A stretch of 64,000 nucleotides of DNA from contig JANNBN010000130.1 of the NCBI GenBank assembly GCA_031385545.1, forward strand, positions 24,181 to 88,180. The letters are read 5' to 3'. The notes beneath the pieces are model-generated. The model worked only from the letters and a program-made list of their open reading frames with translations. It ran no database searches and had not been told where the DNA came from. Of the stretch, positions 52,542-61,871 are shown piece by piece (the stretch's first letter is position 1; the number at the start of each line of letters is the position of its first letter). Source of the stretch: JANNBN01 sp031385545. GTDB taxonomy: Bacteria; Actinomycetota; Acidimicrobiia; Acidimicrobiales; JANYDT01. Both the position numbers and the translations under genes were made by a program.

Positions 52542-52597
52542 TCGCCCAGTCTCACATCGGGTTACGTTGAATTGGCGGACTCCGCTACCGTTCGCAC

Positions 52598-53716
52598 ATG
52601 ATCCAGCTTCGTTCCATGGTCCAGCCCGACGGCACCCTTCGCCTCAGCCTCGACGAGGTGGAGATGCCCACCCCGGCGGCGCACGAGGTGGTCATCCGCA
52701 TCGAGGCGACGCCGATCAATCCCTCGGACCTTGGCCTGCTCCTGGCGACCGTCGATGTGGAAACGCTCGCCAGTAGTACCGATGAAAGAGGACATCCGGT
52801 GACCACCGGTTCGTGCCCAGCTGCAACCTTGCGGGGGTTGGCTGCACGGCTCGGCGAGTCCATGCCCGTGGGCAACGAAGGGGCCGGCACCGTTGTGGCG
52901 GCAGGTGACTCCCCCGAAGCGCAGGCGCTGAAGGGACGAATCGTCGGCGCTGCCGGCGGTGCGATGTACGCGCAGTACAGAGCCGTTCCGGCGGCTTCGT
53001 GCATTGCAATGCCGGCAGGTGTTACCGCAGCGCAGGCGGCGTCGCCTTTCGTCAACCCCCTCACGGCGCTCGCCATGGTCGACTCGATGCGCGCTGAAGG
53101 CCACACCGGCCTGGTCCATACGGCTGCTGCGTCGAACCTGGGGCAGATGTTGAACCGGATCTGCATCGCAGACGAAGTGTCGCTCGTCAGCATCGTGCGG
53201 CGCCCGGAGCAGGTAGCACTGCTCAAGGCTGCCGGAGCTGTGCATGTCTGCGATTCATCCGACCCGGACTTCCAGGAACAGCTCACCGCTGCGCTGACCG
53301 AGACCAAGGCCACACTCGCCTTCGACGCCACCGGCGGCGGCACGCTTGCCGGCACCATTCTTGCGTGCATGGAACGGGCCACCAGCGCCGGTGCTGCATA
53401 CAGCCGGTACGGCTCTTCAATTCATAAGCAGGTATACCTTTACGGTGGGCTCGACCTCCGCCCGCTCGAACTGCGCCGCAATTCCTACGGCATGGCATGG
53501 GGTGTGGGCGGCTGGCTGCTCACCCCGTTCCTTGGCAAAGTCGGCGGCGAGCGGTTCGCACAGCTGCGCGAGCGCGTTGCGAACGAGATCACCACCACGT
53601 TCGCGTCGGACTATTCCGACCAGATCAGCCTGCAGCAGGCACTGGACCCAGACACCATCCGCCGCTATCAGGCCAAGGCAACCGGCGAAAAGTTCCTCAT
53701 CGTTCCAACCCACTGA
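52598..53716 (+). CDS. zinc-independent MDR-family oxidoreductase
   Basis: 372 residues of the medium-chain dehydrogenase/reductase superfamily: EVVIRIEATPINPSDLGLLLATVD, MPVGNEGAGTVVAAGDS, ALTMVD-like SPFVNPLTALAMVD, the NADPH Rossmann segment VHTAAASNLGQML and FDATGGGTLAG. The structural and catalytic zinc cysteines of alcohol dehydrogenases are absent, so it is a quinone-oxidoreductase/enoyl-reductase type enzyme. Insertion around residues 50-80 is longer than usual. The substrate is unknown. Followed by a strong hairpin and convergent with the MacAB-like operon. Confidence 0.82.
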   Translation: MIQLRSMVQPDGTLRLSLDEVEMPTPAAHEVVIRIEATPINPSDLGLLLATVDVETLASSTDERGHPVTTGSCPAATLRGLAARLGESMPVGNEGAGTVVAAGDSPEAQALKGRIVGAAGGAMYAQYRAVPAASCIAMPAGVTAAQAASPFVNPLTALAMVDSMRAEGHTGLVHTAAASNLGQMLNRICIADEVSLVSIVRRPEQVALLKAAGAVHVCDSSDPDFQEQLTAALTETKATLAFDATGGGTLAGTILACMERATSAGAAYSRYGSSIHKQVYLYGGLDLRPLELRRNSYGMAWGVGGWLLTPFLGKVGGERFAQLRERVANEITTTFASDYSDQISLQQALDPDTIRRYQAKATGEKFLIVPTH

Positions 53717-53730
53717 CTGAACAGCGACCC

Positions 53731-53753
53731 GGGCCGGGGGAATGGCCCGGCCC
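53731..53753. terminator. GC-rich bidirectional terminator
   Basis: GGGCCGGG (53731-53738) pairs with CCCGGCCC (53746-53753) around a 7-base loop, between two convergent genes (14 and 11 bases from the stop codons). Confidence 0.8.
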
Positions 53754-53764
53754 CTGAAATCCAC

Positions 53765-54346
53765 CTAGCCGGCGGTTGCGGTGGCGGTGACCTGCTTGGC
53801 CACCAGGCCATCGGCATCGGCGGGCTCCACGCTCACTGATTGGTCGACGGCCAAGTCGCCGGCCTGCACCGAGCGGGTCCGAGCGAACACGGTCTCGTCT
53901 GTGATGGCGAAGATGTGTGACTCGCCCGCAGCATCGGTGACCGTGAGAATGTCGGGGTCGACTTCGGCCACCTTCCCGACCACCGGAGCGAATGTGGTGG
54001 GGACTGCGGAAACGACTCCACTTGCGGTAGCGCCGAACCCACCGGTGCCGCCGAACTGCCCACGACCGGTGCGGCCGAGCCCAGCTGCCGCACCCGCAGC
54101 ACCACCAGCCGCGCTGGCCGGATCCTTTTTCAGCTTCGCGCCCAGCGAGAATGCGCCGAGCCCGAAGAGAGCCACACCGAGGATGGCGACAAGGCGCTTC
54201 CAGGTTTGCGAGATCGGGTCGGTGGGCACCGCCCATGACTGGTCGTCGGACAGCTCCGGCAGACCGGGCAGCACGTCGGTCTCGCCGGTCGCGCTCGGGT
54301 TGATCGGGTTGATCGGGTTGATCGGGTTTGAATCATCGGTAGACAC
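53765..54346 (-). CDS. membrane protein with DUF5666-like domain
   Basis: 193 residues. A short cytoplasmic start contains the repeat SNPINPINPINPS. A transmembrane helix at about 53-72 (LVAILGVALFGLGAFSLGA) and a Gly/Ala-rich linker lead to an extracytoplasmic OB-like domain (GKVAEVDPDILTVTDAAGES, VQAGDLAVDQSVSVEP) of the DUF5666 type. It lies 9 bases after the permease gene and is likely the last gene of the operon. It may help the efflux complex at the outer surface; no function is known. Confidence 0.72.
   Translation of the reverse strand: MSTDDSNPINPINPINPSATGETDVLPGLPELSDDQSWAVPTDPISQTWKRLVAILGVALFGLGAFSLGAKLKKDPASAAGGAAGAAAGLGRTGRGQFGGTGGFGATASGVVSAVPTTFAPVVGKVAEVDPDILTVTDAAGESHIFAITDETVFARTRSVQAGDLAVDQSVSVEPADADGLVAKQVTATATAG
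54296..54329. repeat. 9-bp in-frame tandem repeat (INP)n
   Basis: CGGGTTGAT is repeated nearly four times (54296-54329) and encodes the repeated Asn-Pro-Ile triplet near the N-terminus of the DUF5666-like protein. Confidence 0.85.
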
Positions 54347-54355
54347 GGTGGAACC

Positions 54356-55561
54356 TCATTCGTGACGGAGCGCGTCGATTGGCCGCATCGCAGCAGCGCG
54401 GCGGGCCGGCCAGAACCCGAAGAACAGGCCAACAGCAACCGCGACTGCGAACGCGAGAATCACCGAGTCGTAACGCACCACGGGGGTGGTGCCTGCGATC
54501 TTGAAGCGAGACCCTGCGATACCCAGCAGCACACCGATCGACCCGCCGATGCCTGCCAGCATCACGGCCTCGACCAAGAACTGACCGAGGATCGACGCCT
54601 GGGGTGCGCCGATCGCCTTGCGGATACCGATCTCACGTGTCCGCTCGGTAACCGTGACCAGCATGATGTTCATGATCCCGATACCGCCGACGAGCAGGCT
54701 GATGGCAGCCACCGCGGCGAGCAGCACCGTGAGCGTACGAGACGCCTCGGTACGCGAGCTGAGCAACGCGGTTTGATTCAGCACATTGAAACCCTGCTGC
54801 CCGTTGACAGCCGGGTGACGTTCGTTGAGCACATCGGTGATGATCGTCTGCGCCTGCGCCGTCTTCTCTGCACTGGTGGCCTGCACGGTGAAGCGGTTGA
54901 TGCTCGTTCCGCCTGCGATGGTGTCGCGTGCTGTGGTCCACGGCAGGAACATCACGTCGTCCTGGTCGACCACCCCGTTGGCACCCTTTTTTGCAAGCAC
55001 ACCGACGACCTCGAACCGGGTACCTGCGACAAGCAGCGTTTCGCCGACAGGGTCGACGGCTTCACCCCACAGGTTTTCTTTGACTCGCAACCCAAGCACC
55101 ACCACCGGCTGTCGCAACTCGATGTCGTCGGCCGACAGGAACCGACCCGAGGCAACCTTCCACGACAACGCTTCCTGCGCTTCTGCTGTGGTGCCGATCA
55201 CCGAGTTTGGCGTGTTGGTCGTGTCGCCGACCGCAAGGGTGATGCCATTCGCATTGATCTGCGGAACAACAGCTTTGATGTAGTCGCTGTACTCCTGCGC
55301 CCGCAATGCTTCGAGGTCGGCGTTGACGATTGCAGCAGCGCTGCTCTGTCTTCCCCGCGGCCCGAAGCCGCCGGAGCTGACCGTGAGCGTGTTGGTGCCG
55401 AGCGCCTGGAACTGCTTCGCCACAGCGATGGACGAACCATTGCCAACGGCCACAAGCACGACGACGGACGCGACACCGATCAGGATTCCGAGCATGGTGA
55501 GCAGCGAGCGCGTGCGGTTGGAGTTCAGCCCCCGCAACGCGATCTTGACGATGTCGCTCAT
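54356..55561 (-). CDS. MacB-type ABC permease
   Basis: 401 residues. The N-terminal amphipathic start is MSDIVKIALRGLNSNRTRSL and TM1 is LLTMLGILIGVASVVVLVAVGN. A large extracytoplasmic MacB-PCD-type domain (residues about 50-265) follows, then TM2-4 (LLAAVAAISLLVGGIGIMNIML, MLAGIGGSIGVLLGIAG, ILAFAVAVAVGLFFGFWPA) with the typical RTREIGIRKAIGA loop and the C-terminal PARRAAAMRPIDALRHE. It lacks an N-terminal ATPase domain, which is encoded separately by the upstream gene that overlaps it by 4 bases. With the adaptor it makes a MacAB-like efflux or lipoprotein/peptide export machine. Confidence 0.92.
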   Translation of the reverse strand: MSDIVKIALRGLNSNRTRSLLTMLGILIGVASVVVLVAVGNGSSIAVAKQFQALGTNTLTVSSGGFGPRGRQSSAAAIVNADLEALRAQEYSDYIKAVVPQINANGITLAVGDTTNTPNSVIGTTAEAQEALSWKVASGRFLSADDIELRQPVVVLGLRVKENLWGEAVDPVGETLLVAGTRFEVVGVLAKKGANGVVDQDDVMFLPWTTARDTIAGGTSINRFTVQATSAEKTAQAQTIITDVLNERHPAVNGQQGFNVLNQTALLSSRTEASRTLTVLLAAVAAISLLVGGIGIMNIMLVTVTERTREIGIRKAIGAPQASILGQFLVEAVMLAGIGGSIGVLLGIAGSRFKIAGTTPVVRYDSVILAFAVAVAVGLFFGFWPARRAAAMRPIDALRHE

Positions 55562-56424
55562 GCACTCACCGGCCGGGCGAACGGATCGACTGCGCTCGGT
55601 GCTGCGTGCCGATTGCCGACAGAGCCGCGGTGATCGTCGGAGACGACCAAACCGTCGCGGAGCCGAATCACGCGCGACGCACGCGCTGCGACGTCGGGTT
55701 CGTGGGTGATGATCACGACGGTGCGGCCCAACCGATTGATTCGTTGGAAAAGGTCGAGAACCTCTTCGCTGGTCTGCGAATCAAGTGCTCCGGTCGGTTC
55801 GTCTGCAAGCAGCAAGGCCGGGCTGGTGACAATGGCACGAGCGATCGCGACGCGCTGCTGTTGGCCACCGGAGAGCTGCGAGGGCATATGGTCCGCCCGG
55901 TCGGCCAGGCCAACCGCGTCGAGTGCAGCCAGTGTGCGGGCTCGGCGGTCGGCAGCGCTGAGCTTGGCGTACACAAGTGGCAGCTCGACGTTTTCGAATG
56001 CAGTGGTTCGTGCGATCAGGTTGAAGCTCTGGAACACGAACCCGATCTTGCGGTTGCGCGCCTTGGCCAACTGGTGCGCGTCGAGCACGGACACATCGAG
56101 ACCATCCAACCGGAAGCCGCCTGACGTCGGCGCGTCGAGCGCCCCGATGATGTTCATGAGCGTCGACTTGCCGGAACCCGAGGCACCCATGATGGCAACG
56201 AACTCGTCTCGCTCGACGCGCAGGTCGACGCCTCTCAGCGCGTGCACCACGACAGCTTCTTGGCCCGGCGTCTCGCCGCCCATCACATAATGCTTCGTGA
56301 TCGCCCGCATCTCGATGACCGGCGGCGTAACGGCACCCTGCAGTTCCACACCCTGCAGTTCCACACCCTGCGGTTCACTGCGGGACGCGAGGCGCGAGCG
56401 GTGCCGCAGGCGCGGGGTGATCAT
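55558..56424 (-). CDS. ABC transporter ATPase (MacB/LolD type)
   Basis: 288 residues. Walker A MGASGSGKSTLMN, Q loop FVFQSFNLI, signature LSGGQQQRVAIARA, Walker B LLLADEPTGALD and the H-loop IITHEPDVA are all intact. The N-terminal 38 residues are unlike the family and contain the repeat GVELQGVELQG made by a 15-bp DNA repeat. The start at 56424 is supported by a 4-base overlap with the adaptor gene, and it overlaps the permease gene by 4 bases at the other end. It powers the permease encoded next. Confidence 0.93.
   Translation of the reverse strand: MITPRLRHRSRLASRSEPQGVELQGVELQGAVTPPVIEMRAITKHYVMGGETPGQEAVVVHALRGVDLRVERDEFVAIMGASGSGKSTLMNIIGALDAPTSGGFRLDGLDVSVLDAHQLAKARNRKIGFVFQSFNLIARTTAFENVELPLVYAKLSAADRRARTLAALDAVGLADRADHMPSQLSGGQQQRVAIARAIVTSPALLLADEPTGALDSQTSEEVLDLFQRINRLGRTVVIITHEPDVAARASRVIRLRDGLVVSDDHRGSVGNRHAAPSAVDPFARPVSA
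56335..56378. repeat. 15-bp in-frame tandem repeat in the ATPase N-terminus
   Basis: ACCCTGCAGTTCCAC is repeated at 56335-56349 and 56350-56364, with a third imperfect copy at 56365-56378. It encodes the repeated VELQG peptide. Confidence 0.85.
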
Positions 56425-58772
56425 CGTGGGCCGCCTGGACCGGCACCACCGGCACCACCGGTACCGCCCCCGCCGATCCCACCGATCCCTCCACCCGCCC
56501 CGTTGACGACCTGACCGCGGCCTGTCTGCTGCGTCTGGCTGGTGGTCGCTTGCACAGCGGGGAGTGCGATGACTGCACCTTCGTCGATGCCACTCCTGAT
56601 CTCAGTGCCACCTTCGCCCTTCACCCCGGTTTCAACGGGCGTCGGTGTCGACTTTTTCGACGCTGCGTCGTACACCTGCACAACCGAACGTCCGCCCAAC
56701 GAGCGGATTGCCGAAGCGGGCAGCGTGATCACGTCGACCGCTTGGTTGACCGTGACTCGGGTCTGTGCAGTCATACCCGGCTTCACGCCGAGATCCGATG
56801 CTGTTGCTTCGAGCGAGAGGATTACCCCGTACGACGCAACACCGTTGGTGGTGGTGGCAACCGAATCGACGCGGTCGACCGTGCTCGCAATCGAGACTCC
56901 CGTCAGGGCGTCGAACGTGATGGTTGCGCTCTGCCCCACTGTGATCTTCGCAGCGTTAGCCTCGGAGACGCCAAGCTTGATACGCATCGCGGAAAGGTCA
57001 GTGATGATCGCAAACGTAGATGCGGTGGCGTTGGAGTTCGCCGATCCCGACCCACCAGACGTGGACGCTGTAACGGTCAGGCCGACTTCGCCGTTCAGCG
57101 TGGTGATGGTGCCTGAAATCGGTGCCTTGAGCGTTGTGCCGACGACAGCTTCTTCGGCCTGTTCGACCTGCAGCTGTGCGTTGAACACTGCTGCAGACGC
57201 CGACTCCAGATCGGCTGCCTTGGCAGGCGCAAGCTTGAGCTTGTTGGACAGCAACGTCTGCTGATACGAGGTTTGGGACTGCCGGAGCTGGTTGCGAGCC
57301 GAGTCCAGCGTCTGGCGGTCACGGGCCCTGCCGGTGGTGCGTGCCGTGGTTGCGTTGTCGATCTGCTGCTGGTTCGCAGCGGCGGTCTGATGATCCTTGA
57401 GCGTCGCAACTTCCTGGTTGGTGAGGGCCGTCTGGTACGCAACCTTCGCAGCTGCGATTGCGGACTGGTCCTTGTCGATGCCGGTGGTCTGCGCAGCGAC
57501 CGCGTTTTTCAGCGCAGTGTCACCAGAGCGGATGGACACCTGATCCTTCGCCAACCCCACCTCTTGCGCGGTCCGGGCGTTCTGCACCGATGTCGCTTCG
57601 GCTGCCGTGAGGCTCTGCGAGTCCTTGGCTGCCGACGCGATGCGGCTATTGGTGAGGTTGGTGACCGTGTTCTGCTGCTGGTTGACTTTCGTCTGCGCGC
57701 TTGCAACCTTGGTTGCGGCCGCATCGGCCACGTTGCGCGCCGCGTTGGTAGCGGTTTGCGCAGCCTTGTAGGAGTTCGATGCCTGGAGACACGATGGAGT
57801 TGAGTCGCATGTCGCGGGGGCGACGAGCGCAGCGACAGCGGCGTCGTAAGTGGCCTTGGCCAACCCCTCATTGCCTTGCGCCGCAGCGTAGGCACCCTGC
57901 GCAGCGGCCTGTTCGGCCTGCGCCGTGACCAGCGCCGTCTGATTGACGGTGAGCTCGCCCGTGGCCTGGTCGAACTGTGCCTGGCTGGACACATTGGCGA
58001 GATCGATGTTGGTCTTGGTGTTCGCTGCGTTGGTGACTGCGAGATCGATGGTCACCTGGTACTGCTTGGCGTTCTGATCGGCGGTCGCCTTGGCCGAGTC
58101 CACGTTGGCCTGGGCCGTCTCCAATTGGACCTGATAAGTCCTCGCGTTGGCCACAGCGTTTTTCTCTGCCGTGTCGATGGCGAGCCGACTGTTGTCGACC
58201 TGGGTCGCTGTGTTCGCAGCTGAGAACGTCGCGGTCTCAGCGGTGTTTGCCGCGTTGGTCCGTGCCGTCTCGATGGCGGTTGCGTAGCCCTTCTCGTTCA
58301 GCGCAACCGTTTCCCTGGCTGTCTCGACCGCCTTCTGCGCCTGCTCCAGACTGGAAGCCGACGAGCTGCTCTGCAGCCGAAGTTGCTCCCGCTCGACAGC
58401 GGTGAGCCCGTCGGTCACCGCCGTCAGCCGTGCGTCGGCGAGGCGCAGCGAAGACTTCGCCTGGGCAAGTGAATCCTCTGCGTCCTTCGGGTCGACAGTC
58501 GCGATCTCGTCACCCTCGGCAACGGTGTCACCCAGTTTCACCTGTAACGCGGTGAGCGTGCCCGACGACGAGAACGCCAGTGTTCGGGTGGTAGCGGCCT
58601 CGACGGCCCCCGTGCCTGAAAGCACCTCGGTGATGGTGTCGACGGTCGCTGTGACGGTCCGCACGGACGCCGCAGCAGCCGAAGGGCGGACGGACCGATA
58701 TGCGTACAGACCACCTCCGGCACAAGCGATCGCAAGCGCGACGCTGGTCAGCTTCCAACCTACAGATCTCAT
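56421..58772 (-). CDS. periplasmic-adaptor-type (HlyD/MacA) protein with very long coiled coil
   Basis: 783 residues, about twice the usual MacA length. An N-terminal membrane anchor (VALAIACAGGGLYAY) precedes the first half-lipoyl segment (GTLTALQVKLGDTVAEGDEIATVD, about residues 70-93). A coiled-coil stretch of about 430 residues, rich in Ala, Gln, Asn and Thr, follows (about 95-535). Then come the second half-lipoyl (VVGTTLKAPISGTITTLNGEVG), a beta-barrel domain and the membrane-proximal domain with VVQVYDAASKKSTPTPVETGVKGEGGTEI. The last 30 residues are Gly-rich. In diderms such a hairpin reaches an outer-membrane channel; this organism is presumably monoderm. First gene of the operon. 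Confidence 0.88.
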   Translation of the reverse strand: MRSVGWKLTSVALAIACAGGGLYAYRSVRPSAAAASVRTVTATVDTITEVLSGTGAVEAATTRTLAFSSSGTLTALQVKLGDTVAEGDEIATVDPKDAEDSLAQAKSSLRLADARLTAVTDGLTAVEREQLRLQSSSSASSLEQAQKAVETARETVALNEKGYATAIETARTNAANTAETATFSAANTATQVDNSRLAIDTAEKNAVANARTYQVQLETAQANVDSAKATADQNAKQYQVTIDLAVTNAANTKTNIDLANVSSQAQFDQATGELTVNQTALVTAQAEQAAAQGAYAAAQGNEGLAKATYDAAVAALVAPATCDSTPSCLQASNSYKAAQTATNAARNVADAAATKVASAQTKVNQQQNTVTNLTNSRIASAAKDSQSLTAAEATSVQNARTAQEVGLAKDQVSIRSGDTALKNAVAAQTTGIDKDQSAIAAAKVAYQTALTNQEVATLKDHQTAAANQQQIDNATTARTTGRARDRQTLDSARNQLRQSQTSYQQTLLSNKLKLAPAKAADLESASAAVFNAQLQVEQAEEAVVGTTLKAPISGTITTLNGEVGLTVTASTSGGSGSANSNATASTFAIITDLSAMRIKLGVSEANAAKITVGQSATITFDALTGVSIASTVDRVDSVATTTNGVASYGVILSLEATASDLGVKPGMTAQTRVTVNQAVDVITLPASAIRSLGGRSVVQVYDAASKKSTPTPVETGVKGEGGTEIRSGIDEGAVIALPAVQATTSQTQQTGRGQVVNGAGGGIGGIGGGGTGGAGGAGPGGPR

Positions 58773-58820
58773 ATCCCGCCATCGGATCAGGCCCAGGTAT
58801 GAATCAGGTATGAGCAGGTG

Positions 58821-58856
58821 AGGAACTGCGACTCGTCACGCCGTGTGGCAGTTCCT
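58821..58856. promoter_or_regulatory. inverted repeat in the divergent efflux/ABC-2 promoter region
   Basis: AGGAACTGC (58821-58829) and GCAGTTCCT (58848-58856) form a perfect 9-bp inverted repeat with 18 bases between, which include an inner CAC-gcc-GTG. CAGGTATGA is also duplicated just before it (near 58795-58813). It lies between the adaptor gene start (58772) and the divergent gene start (58953), so it may regulate either. Confidence 0.5.
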
Positions 58857-58952
58857 GCCCCAATCGATGCAATACAGGCGAACCCTGATTCGGTTCGGGG
58901 TGATGCGTCCTGATGCAGCCACAACCCACCCCAACGGTGTCAAGATCGAACA

Positions 58953-60851
58953 GTGCGGCTGCTGACTCGACCTCCGACCCCCCGCACCCGATTTTCCCTG
59001 GCGGCTTGTACCCCGATCAGCCCGATGGTCACCCTGCTGGCCATCGTGCTGGCCATTGTGTGGGCGTTGGGTGGAGCCGGTCGCGCCGGGGCACAAACGC
59101 CCGCAGGGCCTGAAGTCGTTGAGGTCAAGGTGGTCGGCAGCTCCACGTTGGTTGCCCGGGTCACCGTCCGAAGTCCCAAGCCAGTGGCAGGCAACTTGCG
59201 GTGCACCTGCAGCCAGGTGTCGACACGAGTTGACCTGCCGACCGGCGGCGAGAAAAGCGTGTGGCTCCCTTTCGGTGCGGTCGACCCGTACTTCTCGGGC
59301 CAGGTCGTGTGGGACATCCCAGGGGCGAAGGATCCCGAGGCACAGGTAGCCGTTACCCGGTCGGGGTCTACCTACACAGCTGCGTTGGCGGTTCTCCCAT
59401 CGGCGTTGGGTTCGCGCGCTGCCCCGTCGTCGGTGTCGACCCGGGGCCGAGCGATTCTCGACGTGATCGAACTCACTCCGGACGACATCGAACAGCGAGC
59501 GTGGGTGCTGGAAGGTTTTGCGGCTCTCGCAACGACATCGAAGGAACTTGGATTCCTGTCACAGGATGGTCGCACTGCAGTTCTCGGCTGGGTGGAGCGC
59601 GGTGGGGAACTGCTCGTCGATGACAACGACCCGGTTCCGGGAATCTCCGAACAGCCCACCGATGATCGCAACGCCTTCGTCGGGCTGGGCATCGTCAGGC
59701 GCACGGCCAATGCGATCAGGACCGGACAGTGGGAAACCGCAATGCTGCCGCCCACAAGGCCAACCGTGCTGAACTCGGTTCCAACACGGCGCTCGATCAG
59801 CCTCAAGTCCGCCGTGCGGCTCGCGCCGGCAGGCGCGCTGCTGGCTGGTCTGCTGGTCTACGCCCTCGGTGTCGGCCCGCTTGCGTACATGCTCGGCCGA
59901 CGCCGCAACCGGCCGATGCTCATGTGGGTCGCAGTGCCCCTCACGGCTGCGGTGACAACCGCCGGTGTACTTGGTATCGGCCTCGCCCTCCGCCAGACCG
60001 CCCAGGACCAGTACGTCCTGTTCCGGCTGCACGGACGCATCGCAGACCGTGCAACCGTTGCGCGCGCGGTCGTCGAGGGCAGTTCCGCCAACAGGTTGCG
60101 CGTTCCCACCGGTTGGACTGCGGCTGGCGAAGACGTGAAGGTGGAAGTCGGCACCGTGTCCACCGCATCGGTCGACCTTGCGCCTGGCGGCCTGACCGAA
60201 GTCCGCTTCAACGGCGACGCGGCACCGACACCAGCTCCGTTCACCGTGCAGTACGACGCAAACGGCACCCTCACCGTCACCAGCACCGCGGCGTCGACCC
60301 TGACCAACATGTTCGTCATCGCCCAAGGTTTCGGGCAGTTGGGCCGGACGGACCTGCCCGACCTTGCCCCCGGCGCCTCCAACAGCGTGGTGGTACCCGT
60401 CACACCCACCTACACAGGTAGCAGCTTGGACGGCGAGCGCGAATCCCTCGCCGCAATGGCCCAAGATGCGGGGATTTTCGGCCACAACGTCGTAGTGGTC
60501 ATTGCCGAGATTTCGCCACGACCCGCAGCAGGCGTGCCCGCCAGTCTCACCAACAACGCCAAGGCCCTCCGCGAATTCGCGGCAGTTGCAGCAATCCCGT
60601 CCGGGCCCAGGGTCACCCGGTCCGGTGACGTCAACACCACTGCCAACCTGATGCGGGTCGATATTCCCATCAGCACGGACACCGTGGCACTGGTCAACAC
60701 GTCCTTCGACGATGTGATCTGGGTGAACGGCACGGAGGTAGCGGCCACCGACGGACCGGTCCCCGCCGGGGCGATCCAGAACGGGGCGATCGTCCTGCGC
60801 AGCCAAACCGCCGGCGTCGTGGAATCCACCGGCACTGAGTTCGTGCAATGA
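58953..60851 (+). CDS. large membrane protein with extracytoplasmic domains, ABC-2 partner
   Basis: 632 residues. A signal/anchor helix (MVTLLAIVLAIVWALGGAG) is followed by an extracytoplasmic region of about 240 residues. It contains a GATase1-like unit typical of DUF4350 or ABC auxiliary proteins (SQDGRTAVLGWVERGGELLVDD). Two transmembrane helices follow at about 288-345 (GALLAGLLVYALGVGPLAYML, LTAAVTTAGVLGIGLAL), then about 280 extracytoplasmic, beta-rich residues. I do not assign a function. The gene uses GTG 58953 and its stop overlaps the ABC ATPase gene by 4 bases, so the protein is part of the exporter unit. Confidence 0.75.
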   Translation: MRLLTRPPTPRTRFSLAACTPISPMVTLLAIVLAIVWALGGAGRAGAQTPAGPEVVEVKVVGSSTLVARVTVRSPKPVAGNLRCTCSQVSTRVDLPTGGEKSVWLPFGAVDPYFSGQVVWDIPGAKDPEAQVAVTRSGSTYTAALAVLPSALGSRAAPSSVSTRGRAILDVIELTPDDIEQRAWVLEGFAALATTSKELGFLSQDGRTAVLGWVERGGELLVDDNDPVPGISEQPTDDRNAFVGLGIVRRTANAIRTGQWETAMLPPTRPTVLNSVPTRRSISLKSAVRLAPAGALLAGLLVYALGVGPLAYMLGRRRNRPMLMWVAVPLTAAVTTAGVLGIGLALRQTAQDQYVLFRLHGRIADRATVARAVVEGSSANRLRVPTGWTAAGEDVKVEVGTVSTASVDLAPGGLTEVRFNGDAAPTPAPFTVQYDANGTLTVTSTAASTLTNMFVIAQGFGQLGRTDLPDLAPGASNSVVVPVTPTYTGSSLDGERESLAAMAQDAGIFGHNVVVVIAEISPRPAAGVPASLTNNAKALREFAAVAAIPSGPRVTRSGDVNTTANLMRVDIPISTDTVALVNTSFDDVIWVNGTEVAATDGPVPAGAIQNGAIVLRSQTAGVVESTGTEFVQ

Positions 60852-61861
60852 CCGACCCAACTCCGCTGGCAACTCCACCGGCAACTTCGGCCGTCACCCT
60901 GGATCCAACAGCGCTGGCATCGACCCTCGATCCAACCGCTGCGGTCAGCATCCGAGGGCTCACGAAGCACTACGGCGCGGTGCGCGCCCTCGACGGCCTC
61001 GACCTCGACATTCCACGCAACTCCATCTTCGGCATCATCGGGCCGAACGGTGCCGGCAAGACCACGATGATGTCCATCGCTGCGACCCTGCTCACCCCGA
61101 CGGCCGGGCTGGTCCGGGTGATGGGCTTCGACCCAGCAACCCAAGCGATGCGGGTCCGCCGGGTGATGGGCTACATGCCCGACGTGATGGGCGTCAACGA
61201 GCGTCTCACTGTCAACGAGTACCTCAACTTCTATGCGCACGTATATCAGCGTCCGAAGGAGAAACGACAGCAGATCACCGACGCGCTGCTGGAGCTGGTC
61301 AACCTTGCCGACAAGAAACCACTGCTGGTCGACAGCCTGTCTCGTGGCATGAAGCAACGGCTGAGCCTGGCCCGGGCGCTCATCCACGAACCGGAACTGC
61401 TCATCCTCGACGAACCGGCCTCGGGCCTTGACCCCACCGCCAGGCTGGAGCTGCGCCTGCTCATCCTGGAACTCCGGCGGATGGGCAAGACGGTCATCAT
61501 CTCGAGCCACATCCTGTCGGAGCTGGAGGAGATGTGCACCCACGTCGGTGTCATCGCCAACGGCCGTCTTGCCGCTTTGGACCAGACGCAGGACATCGTC
61601 GGGACCAGGACCGGTGCGATCAAGATCCGCATCCGGCTGGCTGACGGCCGTCAATCCGACACGGTGGTTGCCGACCTTGCTGCGCAGCAGGCATTGCTGT
61701 GGGACCTTGTGGTGAACCAGCGGCTGCCTGTTGTGGAGTTCACCCAGTCAGGCGGGGGCCTTGAAGAGCATTTCCAAACCGTTGTCGCCGCCGCCGGGCC
61801 TCCTGCCTGGCCGCTGGGAACCCCTCACAATGGGCCTGTATTCGTGACGGAGCGTTCGTGA
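60848..61861 (+). CDS. ABC-2 type transporter ATPase
   Basis: 337 residues. A variable Thr/Pro-rich N-terminus of about 35 residues precedes the ATPase core: Walker A GPNGAGKTTMM, YMPDVMGVNERLTVNEYL, a degenerate signature LSRGMKQRLSLARALIH and Walker B LLILDEPASGLD, then the H loop IISSHILSELEE. This is the CcmA/NatA/DrrA type. The C-terminal extension (about 80 residues) is typical of regulatory domains of such ATPases. The ATG overlaps the preceding stop by 4 bases. It drives the permease encoded 10 bases downstream; the substrate is unknown. Confidence 0.92.
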   Translation: MTDPTPLATPPATSAVTLDPTALASTLDPTAAVSIRGLTKHYGAVRALDGLDLDIPRNSIFGIIGPNGAGKTTMMSIAATLLTPTAGLVRVMGFDPATQAMRVRRVMGYMPDVMGVNERLTVNEYLNFYAHVYQRPKEKRQQITDALLELVNLADKKPLLVDSLSRGMKQRLSLARALIHEPELLILDEPASGLDPTARLELRLLILELRRMGKTVIISSHILSELEEMCTHVGVIANGRLAALDQTQDIVGTRTGAIKIRIRLADGRQSDTVVADLAAQQALLWDLVVNQRLPVVEFTQSGGGLEEHFQTVVAAAGPPAWPLGTPHNGPVFVTERS

Positions 61862-61871
61862 AGGAGACGCA

